A stretch of 6,631 bases of DNA, taken from the NCBI GenBank assembly GCA_029859185.1, contig JAOUDR010000159.1, positions 1 through 6,631 on the forward strand, written 5' to 3'. The notes beneath the pieces were generated by a model. It made no database searches. It saw only the letters and a program-made list of their open reading frames with translations, and was not told the origin of the DNA. Positions 1 to 5,611 of this stretch are shown piece after piece (the first letter of the stretch is position 1; every line of letters begins with the position of its first letter). The position numbers and the translations under genes were made by a program. This stretch comes from Gemmatimonadota bacterium (lineage in GTDB: Bacteria; Gemmatimonadota; Gemmatimonadetes; Gemmatimonadales; GWC2-71-9).

Positions 1-225
1 CAGGCGCTGTACCTGAGTCTGTTTTACGACATGGGGAACGTCTGGGCGACGCCCGGACGCTTCGCCCCGACGCGGCTGTTCCGGGGAGCCGGTATCGGAG
101 TCGCCGTGCTCTCGCCCCTGGGCCCCATCGGCCTGGACTATGCATACGGCTTCGACCGGGTAGACTTCCTCGGCAATCCTGCTCCCGCCTGGAAGCTCCA
201 TTTCCGGCTGGGGAACATCTTCTAA
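1..225 (+). CDS. bamA: BamA (outer-membrane protein assembly factor), C-terminal end, 5' partial
   Basis: This is the last 74 codons plus a TAA stop of BamA, the beta-barrel core of the BAM complex, which inserts outer-membrane proteins. The frame is open from base 1, so the gene begins upstream of the window. Visible family features are the barrel strand motif FYDMGNVW (residues 8-15 of the fragment), the SPLGPIGLDYAYGFD block that matches the SPLGPL-x-x-x-Y segment of BamA, and a C-terminal strand ending LHFRLGNIF. The terminal phenylalanine with alternating hydrophobic residues is the classic outer-membrane beta-signal. BamA directly upstream of skp and lpxD is the conserved order in many diderms. 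A generic Omp85 protein such as TamA is the alternative, but the skp/lpx context favours BamA. The POTRA domains are outside the window and cannot be checked. Confidence 0.93.
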   Translation, partial: QALYLSLFYDMGNVWATPGRFAPTRLFRGAGIGVAVLSPLGPIGLDYAYGFDRVDFLGNPAPAWKLHFRLGNIF

Positions 226-237
226 ACTCTGACAGGC

Positions 238-801
238 ATGACCACTATGAATTCGTCTTCGTCCGTTTCGGTCCTCCGGCTCGCGTCCGCGGGAGCGGCG
301 CTTCTGATGACCGTCGCTGCCGGCCCGCTCGCGGCACAGGCTCCCGCGCAGGGGGCGCGTTTCGGCTGGGTCAACTCCCAGTTGATCATCCGGCAGGTCC
401 CCGGCTATGCGGCCGCCGAGTCAACCCTGAACAACGAGATCGCCGAATTCCGCGAAGAGGTCCAGCGGATGCAAACCGGGCTCGACTCGATGATCCGAGC
501 GTTCGACCAGCAGCAGATCGCGCTCTCCCCGACGAGCCGCCAGGCCAAGCAGCGGGAGATCCAGGAAACGCAGCAGCGTCTCGAGCAGCGGTACTCGGAA
601 CTCCAGACCCAGGCAGCCGAGCGCGAGCGCGAACTGGTGGCGCCGCTGGAGGAGCGAGTCAAAGGCGTCATCGAGGGCCTCAGGGCCGAGCGCAACCTGC
701 TGTTCATCTTCGACGTTGGGGCGCCCGGGAACAACATCGTGGCGGCCGATCGGTCCCTCGATCTCACCGCCGTGGTCGTCCAACGACTCCAGGGGCAGTA
801 A
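238..801 (+). CDS. skp: OmpH/Skp family periplasmic chaperone
   Basis: A 187-residue protein of the OmpH/Skp family, which holds unfolded outer-membrane proteins in the periplasm on their way to BAM. Residues 1 to about 35 look like a Sec signal peptide: a short polar start with Arg14, a hydrophobic core around LASAGAALLMTVAAG, and a likely cleavage near AAQA (32-35). After it comes the family's first beta strand (FGWVNSQLIIRQVPG, 42-56). Residues 60-150 are highly charged, Gln/Glu/Arg-rich and helical, matching the coiled-coil tentacles. The C-terminal strand (LLFIFDVG, 154-161, then a D-LDLT motif) closes the core. Length is close to the usual 160-190. It starts 12 bases after bamA. A second ATG at 247 (MNSSSS) sits 10 bases after a weak AGG (234-236), while for the ATG at 238 that AGG is only 1 base away, so 247 may be the true start. 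Subunits of this family act as trimers (known, not visible here). Confidence 0.9.
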   Translation: MTTMNSSSSVSVLRLASAGAALLMTVAAGPLAAQAPAQGARFGWVNSQLIIRQVPGYAAAESTLNNEIAEFREEVQRMQTGLDSMIRAFDQQQIALSPTSRQAKQREIQETQQRLEQRYSELQTQAAERERELVAPLEERVKGVIEGLRAERNLLFIFDVGAPGNNIVAADRSLDLTAVVVQRLQGQ

Positions 802-809
802 CCCACTCC

Positions 810-813
810 GGAG
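810..813 (+). promoter_or_regulatory. Ribosome binding site of lpxD (GGAG)
   Basis: A GGAG core lies 6 bases before the lpxD ATG at 820, in the 18-base gap after the skp stop codon. This is the clearest Shine-Dalgarno in the first half of the window and fixes the lpxD start. Confidence 0.7.
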
Positions 814-819
814 CAGACC

Positions 820-1854
820 ATGGCTGACGGCCAGCTGACCGCCGGCGCCGTCGCGGGGCTCGTCGGTGGCGAGTTGGTTGGCAACCACGACCTGGCGATC
901 GCCGGGGTCGCCTCGCTCGACGAGGCCGGTCCCGGCGACCTGACGTTCCTCGCGAGCGCGCGCCACGGGGAGGCCTTCGCCGCGTCGCGCGCCGCCGCGG
1001 CGCTGTTGCCTCCGCGGTTCCGCGACCTGCCGGGCGGCCCCGTCACGCGAATCCTGGTAGCGGACCCGCGCACCGCGATGCTCCGCGTGGCCGGTCGCCT
1101 GGCGCCACCCGGCAGGCCCACCTGGGGCATCCATCCCTCCGTCCGTCTGGGACGCCACACCACGTGGACGGGACGCATCGAGATCGCCCCCGGGGCCGTG
1201 CTGGGGGAGCGCGTACGCCTCGGGCGCGACTGCCGGATTGGCTCCGGCACCGTGATCGGGGACGGGGCCGTGCTTGGCGACGGCTGCCACGTCGAAGCGC
1301 ACGCCCTGGTAGCACCTGGGGCCACGCTCGGCGACCGCACGCGGGTCAAGACGGGCGCGCGCGTGGGCATGGACGGGTTTGCCTGGGTGGGCGACGGTCC
1401 CACACGGCAGCGCGTGCCACATCAGGGGCCGTGCCGTGTTGGGCGGGACGTCGAGATCGGCGCCAATGCCACCGTGGACCGCGGTTCGCTGGGCGCCACC
1501 GTGATTGGCGACGGCACCAAGATCGACAACCTTGCGCATGTCGCGCACAACGTGCACATCGGCGCACACTGCGTGATCATGGCGCAGGTCGGAATCGCCG
1601 GGACGACCTCCATCGGCGACGACGTGATGATCGGCGGACAAGCGGGACTGGCGGGACAACTGCGGGTGGGCCATCGGGCGCGCCTGGCGGCCCAAAGCGG
1701 CGTCATCGGTGATGTCCCGAGCGGCGCGACCGTTTCCGGGTACCCGGCCCGCGACCACCGCGCCGTGCTACGCCAGACCGCCGCCCTCGCCCGGCTCGCG
1801 CCGCTCCTCACCTCCCTCGAACGGATGACGCGCGATCATGCAGACAGCGACTAG
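820..1854 (+). CDS. lpxD: UDP-3-O-(3-hydroxyacyl)glucosamine N-acyltransferase LpxD
   Basis: LpxD catalyses the third step of lipid A synthesis: it moves a 3-hydroxyacyl chain from acyl-ACP to the 2-amino group of UDP-3-O-acyl-GlcN in the cytoplasm. The protein has 344 residues, typical of the family (341 in E. coli). Residues 1-100 form the N-terminal uridine-binding domain (ASLDEAGPGDLTFL at 31-44). About 105-300 is a left-handed beta-helix of hexapeptide repeats with I/V/L-G-x-x-x periodicity. The catalytic base is His243 in IDNLAHVAHNVHIG (235-248), aligning with the E. coli AHN histidine (His239). The GFAW (186-189) and ATVDRGSLG (217-225) segments match LpxD rather than LpxA. The end (residues 310-344) is a helix, as usual. 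The gene has a good GGAG ribosome site and overlaps the next gene by 17 bases. LpxD usually works as a trimer. Confidence 0.97.
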   Translation: MADGQLTAGAVAGLVGGELVGNHDLAIAGVASLDEAGPGDLTFLASARHGEAFAASRAAAALLPPRFRDLPGGPVTRILVADPRTAMLRVAGRLAPPGRPTWGIHPSVRLGRHTTWTGRIEIAPGAVLGERVRLGRDCRIGSGTVIGDGAVLGDGCHVEAHALVAPGATLGDRTRVKTGARVGMDGFAWVGDGPTRQRVPHQGPCRVGRDVEIGANATVDRGSLGATVIGDGTKIDNLAHVAHNVHIGAHCVIMAQVGIAGTTSIGDDVMIGGQAGLAGQLRVGHRARLAAQSGVIGDVPSGATVSGYPARDHRAVLRQTAALARLAPLLTSLERMTRDHADSD

Positions 1855-3118
1855 ACGCACGCTCGCGGCCCCAGCCGACGTCGGCGGCCTCGGGCTCCAC
1901 TCCGGCCGCGCGGTCACCGCCCGGTTCCTGCCGGCCGCACCCGGCACGGGGATCACCGTGCGGCGCACCGACGTGGACGGTGACGCCGTCCGCGCCGTTA
2001 CCGACCACGTGCGCTCGACCGACCGGGGGACGACCCTGGGGCCGGAGGGCGCGGAGGTCGGGACGATCGAGCATGCGCTGGCAGCCGCCTACGTCCTCGG
2101 GCTCGATGACCTGGCCATCGAGGTCGACGGCCCCGAGCTCCCCGCGGGCGACGGGAGCGCCCGTTCGTTCTTCGACGCGCTGACCACGGCCGGTGTCGCC
2201 GAAGCCGACGGGCCCGCGCCGACCGTCTGGACCGTGCACGCGCCCCTCACGGTGCGGGAAGGGGACACGCACTATCTCCTCGCACCCGCGGCGGGGTTGC
2301 GACTCACGGTGACGATCGAGTGGGATCACCCCCTCATCGGACGCCAGAGCCGGTGCGTCGATGTCACGGCCGACCAGTTCGCGGCCGAGCTGGCGGACGC
2401 GCGGACGTTCGGATTCGTGGCTGACCACGAGGCGCTCCGGGCCCGTGGCCTCGCCCGCGGCGCCAACCTCGACACCACGATTGCCTTGACTCCGACCGGG
2501 CTCGCCGGCGGCGAGCTGCGGTGGCCGGACGAGTTCGTGCGGCACAAGACGCTGGACCTGATCGGGGACCTCGCCTTGAGCGGGGGCCGCGTTGCCGCCG
2601 ACATCGTCGCGTTCCGGCCGAGTCACGCCGGCAACGTGGCCGTCGCACGGACGTTGCGTCGCCTGGCCGCCCTCCGGACCCCACCGGTGCTCGGCATCCA
2701 GGAGATTCTCGGGACGCTGCCCCATCGCTACCCCATGCTCCTCGTCGACCGCATCCTGGAAGTGCAGGGCACCGAGCGGATCGTCGGGCTCAAGAACGTG
2801 ACCTTCAACGAACCGTTCTTCCAGGGACACTTCCCGGACCATCCGGTGATGCCGGGCGTCCTCATCATCGAGGCGATGGCCCAGGCCGGTGGCATGCTGC
2901 TCATGGGAGCCGTGGACGATCCCGCGAGCAAGGTGGTCTACTTCATGTCGCTCGATGGGATCAAGTTCCGGCGGCCGGTGGTGCCGGGCGACCAGCTGCG
3001 GTTCGAACTCGAAATGCTCCAATTCCGCGGTCGCAACTGCCGGATGCGCGGCGTCGCCTACGTGGACGGCGAGCGCGTGGCCGAGGCGGAGATGGCGGCC
3101 CGCATCATCGACCGGTGA
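1838..3118 (+). CDS. lpxC/fabZ: LpxC-FabZ fusion: UDP-3-O-acyl-GlcNAc deacetylase / 3-hydroxyacyl-ACP dehydratase
   Basis: One 426-residue protein with two enzymes. Residues 1 to about 280 are LpxC, the zinc deacetylase that commits UDP-3-O-acyl-GlcNAc to lipid A. It keeps the zinc ligands His79 (in TIEH), His236 and Asp240 (in HKTLD), plus Glu78, Thr190 in ARTFGF, Lys237, Asp244 and catalytic His263 (HAGN). Residues from about 285 are FabZ, the hot-dog fold dehydratase of fatty acid elongation: LPHRYPMLLVDRI (294-306), catalytic His331 in GHFPDHPVMPG and Glu345 in IIEAMAQ, spaced 14 apart as in E. coli FabZ. All key residues of both halves are present, so both should be active. The ATG at 1838 is supported by RRTLAAPADVGGLGLHSG, which matches the LpxC N terminus; it lies inside the end of lpxD (17-base overlap) with no strong ribosome site, suggesting translational coupling. 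Such fusions are known in Bacteroidota/Chlorobi-type bacteria; the linker here is unusually short. Confidence 0.97.
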   Translation: MQTATRRTLAAPADVGGLGLHSGRAVTARFLPAAPGTGITVRRTDVDGDAVRAVTDHVRSTDRGTTLGPEGAEVGTIEHALAAAYVLGLDDLAIEVDGPELPAGDGSARSFFDALTTAGVAEADGPAPTVWTVHAPLTVREGDTHYLLAPAAGLRLTVTIEWDHPLIGRQSRCVDVTADQFAAELADARTFGFVADHEALRARGLARGANLDTTIALTPTGLAGGELRWPDEFVRHKTLDLIGDLALSGGRVAADIVAFRPSHAGNVAVARTLRRLAALRTPPVLGIQEILGTLPHRYPMLLVDRILEVQGTERIVGLKNVTFNEPFFQGHFPDHPVMPGVLIIEAMAQAGGMLLMGAVDDPASKVVYFMSLDGIKFRRPVVPGDQLRFELEMLQFRGRNCRMRGVAYVDGERVAEAEMAARIIDR

Positions 3119-3894
3119 GCCGCCTCGTCCACCCGAGCGCCGTCGTGGATCCGGGCGCGGAGCTCGGGGAGGACGTGGTCGTCGGTCCCTATGCGATCGT
3201 CGGTCCCGGGGTCGAGGTCGGCGCGAGATCCGAGATCCAGGCACATGCCGTGATCGAGCGGGACACGCGCCTCGGCGAGGAATGCCTCGTGGGGTATGGG
3301 GCGGTGATTGGGAGCGCTCCCCAAGACGTCGTCTACGCCGGTGAACCCACGCGCGTCGCGATCGGGCGCGGCACCCGGATTCGGGAGTACGCCACGGTCC
3401 ATCGGGCCACGGGTGCCACGGGGGAGACTCGGATCGGCGCCCGCTGCTTCCTCATGGCCTACGTGCACGTGGCGCATGACTGTGCCATCGCGGACGACGT
3501 CGTCCTCGCCAATAACGTGCAGCTTGCCGGACACGTGCACGTCGGCCGGCACGCGTGGATTGGTGGGCAGACTCCCGTACATCAGTTCGTGCGTATTGGC
3601 GAACTGGCGTTCGTCGGCGGCGGGTCGCGGGTCCCCCAGGACATCCCACCTTTTGCGTGCGCCGCCGGCATCCCGCTTCAGCTTTACGGCATCAATACCG
3701 TGGGGCTCCGCCGCGCAGGGATGCCGCCGGAGGTGCGCCTCGCGCTCAAGCATGCGTTCCGGCTCCTGTTCAATTCCGACCGGACGACCAGGGCCGCGAT
3801 CGAGGAACTGCGCCGTCACGCAGGCGAGGTTCCCGCGGTTGACCAACTCGTGGAGTTCGTCGCGACCTCGAAGCGCGGGGTGCTGGCCGGGTGA
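3115..3894 (+). CDS. lpxA: Acyl-[ACP]:UDP-N-acetylglucosamine O-acyltransferase LpxA
   Basis: LpxA starts lipid A synthesis by transferring a 3-hydroxyacyl chain from ACP to the 3-OH of UDP-GlcNAc. The GTG start at 3115 overlaps the fabZ stop (GTGA) and gives 259 residues (262 in E. coli), beginning SRLVHPSAVVDPGAELG as the family does. The first in-frame internal Met is residue 114, so no ATG start is possible; the frame is open further upstream, but that part lies inside fabZ. Residues 5 to about 185 are hexapeptide-repeat beta-helix; the C-terminal quarter is helical (LKHAFRLLFNSDRTT, 211-225). Catalytic His121 is in VAHDC, with His118, His140 (AGHV) and His156 (PVHQF) also conserved, and the substrate motif YAGEPTRV (74-81) is intact. 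The chain-length ruler position (Gly173 in E. coli) is Gly169 here. GTGA also links it to lpxB. It normally forms a cytoplasmic trimer. Confidence 0.97.
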   Translation: MSRLVHPSAVVDPGAELGEDVVVGPYAIVGPGVEVGARSEIQAHAVIERDTRLGEECLVGYGAVIGSAPQDVVYAGEPTRVAIGRGTRIREYATVHRATGATGETRIGARCFLMAYVHVAHDCAIADDVVLANNVQLAGHVHVGRHAWIGGQTPVHQFVRIGELAFVGGGSRVPQDIPPFACAAGIPLQLYGINTVGLRRAGMPPEVRLALKHAFRLLFNSDRTTRAAIEELRRHAGEVPAVDQLVEFVATSKRGVLAG

Positions 3895-5000
3895 GCGGAC
3901 CCGCGGTCTTTCTCTCGGCAGGCGAGGCATCGGGTGACCGCCACGCCGCCATGCTCGCGAGAGCCCTGCAGGACGCGGCCCCGGGCTGTCGGCTGGCCGG
4001 GATCGGCGGCGAAGGCATGGCAGCGGCCGGGGTTCGCCTGGTGCACCACATGCGAGCCCTCCAGGCCGTCGGGGTGGTCGAGGCGGTCGGCTCCCTGCCG
4101 GCCCACCTGCGCGCGCTCCGTGTCGCGCGACACGAGCTCCGCGACGGCGGGTACGACGTCGTGGTGATCGTGGACTATCCCGGGTTTCACCGCCGCGTGG
4201 CCGCGGTCGCCGCGGGACTCGGCATCCCGGTTCTCTCCTACATCGCCCCGCAGTTCTGGGCCTGGGCACCGTGGCGGGCGACCGGCCACCGGCGGGTGGT
4301 CACCCACACCGCGGTGATCCTGCCGTTTGAAGAGCGGTTCTTCCAGGAACGGAGCGTCCCGGCAACCTACGTTGGTCATCCCCTGATGGATGCGCCCCGC
4401 GTCACACGCGCGGAGGCGCGAACACGCCTGGGGATCGCCGCAAACAGCGTGGTGCTGGGGGTGTTTCCGGGCAGCCGACCACAGGAGCGCGCGACCCTCT
4501 GGCCCCCATTCCGCGACGCGGCCGCGATCCTGGTGCGATCGCACCCGAACCTGCACGTGCTGGTGGCCGGTGCACCCGACACCTCCTGTGATGGGCTGGA
4601 CTCCCTCGGGGGCGCGCTGGCATCAGCCGAACTCGTGGCCGCGGCGGCGGACGCGGCGATCGCCAAGTCCGGCACGACCACGCTGGAACTCGCCCTCGCG
4701 GGAACGCCGCATGTGCTTGCCTATCGGGTGCACCCGGTCACCTACGCCGTGGCCCGGCTCGTCGTCTCGGTGCCGTACGTCGGATTGGTGAATCTCGTGC
4801 TCGACCGTGCCGTGGTCCCGGAGGTGCTGCAGGCGGCGGTGCAGCCCGTTGCCCTGGCCGAGATCGTTGAGGACCTGCTCGAAGGGGGGAGCCCCACCGC
4901 GTCCCGGCAGCGTGCCGCGTTCGTGGAGCTGGCGGGCCGGCTGGGCCCCGCGGGCGCAGCTCGGCGCACCGCCAATCTCGTCCTGGACCTCGTCGCGTGA
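3891..5000 (+). CDS. lpxB: Lipid-A-disaccharide synthase LpxB
   Basis: LpxB, a GT-B fold glycosyltransferase (family GT19), joins UDP-2,3-diacyl-GlcN to lipid X to make the beta-1,6 disaccharide core of lipid A at the inner face of the inner membrane. The GTG start at 3891 overlaps the lpxA stop (GTGA); 369 residues, slightly short of E. coli's 382. The next in-frame Met (residue 21) would remove the essential AGEASGD motif (10-16), so GTG is right. Other signatures: VDYPGFH (94-100, usually ending in Asn), YIAPQFWAW (117-125), ILPFE (143-147), YVGHPLMD (160-167), the donor-site PGSR (193-196), KSGTTTLELAL (259-269), and VGLVNLV...VVPEVLQ (297-314), equivalent to the usual LPN...VPELLQ. Residues aligning with E. 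coli Asp98, Arg201 and Asn316 are Asp95, Arg196 and Asn301. No transmembrane helix is obvious, matching its peripheral membrane character. Confidence 0.97.
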   Translation: MSGPAVFLSAGEASGDRHAAMLARALQDAAPGCRLAGIGGEGMAAAGVRLVHHMRALQAVGVVEAVGSLPAHLRALRVARHELRDGGYDVVVIVDYPGFHRRVAAVAAGLGIPVLSYIAPQFWAWAPWRATGHRRVVTHTAVILPFEERFFQERSVPATYVGHPLMDAPRVTRAEARTRLGIAANSVVLGVFPGSRPQERATLWPPFRDAAAILVRSHPNLHVLVAGAPDTSCDGLDSLGGALASAELVAAAADAAIAKSGTTTLELALAGTPHVLAYRVHPVTYAVARLVVSVPYVGLVNLVLDRAVVPEVLQAAVQPVALAEIVEDLLEGGSPTASRQRAAFVELAGRLGPAGAARRTANLVLDLVA

Positions 5001-5611
5001 CCCCGCTTGCCGACCGCGTGTTGCAGGTGGCCTTTCGCTGCCTGGCGGCCACGTGGCGCTTCGAGATCCGGGGGGGGCACCATCACGCCCGCGTGGCGGG
5101 AGGGCCGTTCCTGTTCGCGCTGTGGCATCACACGCTCCTCCCGCTCCTGTGGTGGCACCGGCATCGCGGGATCACGTTGCTCGTCAGCCAGCACCGGGAT
5201 GGCGCGCTCGCGGCGTCCGCGGCGGCCCGGCTGGGATACGATCTTGCGCGGGGCTCGAGCACGCGGGACGGCGCCAAGGCGTACCGCCACGTGCTCCGCG
5301 CCCTCGCGGCGGGCGGTGCCGTTGCCGTAACCCCGGACGGGCCCACGGGCCCGCCCGGGATGGTGAAGCCGGGGGTCATCCGAGCGGCGCTCCGCGCCCG
5401 GGTTCCAGTGCTCCCGGTGTCCGCCCGCGTGGATCGGGCGTGGCACCTCCGATCCTGGGACCGACTGGTGATCCCGCGGCCCTTCGCCCGCATCGTCATT
5501 GGCTACGGAGAGCCGCTCCGGCCGGCCCCCGGTGAGGAGGCCACGGCCTGCGCCGCCCTGGGGGGAGCGCTCGACGGGCTTGCCCGCCCGCCTCGATCGG
5601 AGGCCGCGTGA
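4997..5611 (+). CDS. DUF374 lysophospholipid-acyltransferase-like protein, probable lipid A secondary acyltransferase (LpxJ-like)
   Basis: A 204-residue protein of the DUF374 family (PlsC-like acyltransferases). Motifs in order: FLFALWHHTLLPL (38-50), where WHH (43-45) is the likely catalytic region; VSQHRDGALAA (63-73); RGSSTRDGAKA (85-95); VAVTPDGPTGPPGMVKPG (109-126); and LVIPRPFARIVIGYGEPL (157-174). These match the family closely, and length is near the usual 200-230. The GTG start overlaps the lpxB stop (GTGA); the next in-frame Met is residue 122, so no ATG start is possible. Lying between lpxB and lpxK, it most likely puts a secondary acyl chain on a lipid A precursor. As I recall, Helicobacter/Campylobacter LpxJ is a DUF374 member that can act before Kdo addition, which would fit. 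A phospholipid acyltransferase role is the alternative. I leave the symbol blank because substrate cannot be read from sequence. An eight-G run lies in codons 25-27. Confidence 0.85.
   Translation: MTPLADRVLQVAFRCLAATWRFEIRGGHHHARVAGGPFLFALWHHTLLPLLWWHRHRGITLLVSQHRDGALAASAAARLGYDLARGSSTRDGAKAYRHVLRALAAGGAVAVTPDGPTGPPGMVKPGVIRAALRARVPVLPVSARVDRAWHLRSWDRLVIPRPFARIVIGYGEPLRPAPGEEATACAALGGALDGLARPPRSEAA
5599..5603 (+). promoter_or_regulatory. Ribosome binding site of lpxK (GGAGG)
   Basis: GGAGG lies 4 bases before the GTG at 5608, inside the last codons of the DUF374 gene. It supports the GTG start. It is the only one of the four GTGA junctions with a strong Shine-Dalgarno, so lpxK may start translation partly on its own rather than only by coupling. 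Confidence 0.6.

Noticed and set aside
802..819. Possible terminator or promoter in the skp-lpxD gap
   Set aside because: Only 18 bases, holding a ribosome binding site; no stem-loop with a T-run and no promoter-like boxes.
1130..1730. Imperfect repeating pattern (short GGCGACGG-like units) in lpxD, also in lpxA (3115-3660)
   Set aside because: This is the coding signature of hexapeptide-repeat beta-helix proteins (I/V/L-G-x-x-x), not a DNA repeat or CRISPR array.
421..1758. Long open frame on the - strand (445 codons) opposite skp and lpxD
   Set aside because: It is the antisense shadow of high-GC genes: the translation is Arg/Pro/Gly/His-rich with no recognisable family, while the + strand gives two complete, well-conserved proteins.
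2521..3114. In-frame upstream extension of lpxA (ATG at 2521)
   Set aside because: It overlaps the conserved LpxC/FabZ frame, encodes Arg/Gly/Pro-rich sequence, and homology to LpxA starts exactly at the GTG at 3115.
1808..3244. Long open frame on the - strand (478 codons) opposite lpxC-fabZ
   Set aside because: Same antisense G+C artefact; composition is low-complexity charged and no motif is seen, whereas the + strand carries all LpxC and FabZ catalytic residues.
3058..4556. Overlapping - strand open frames opposite lpxA and lpxB
   Set aside because: Arg/Pro/His-rich translations with no domain, fully covered by conserved + strand genes.
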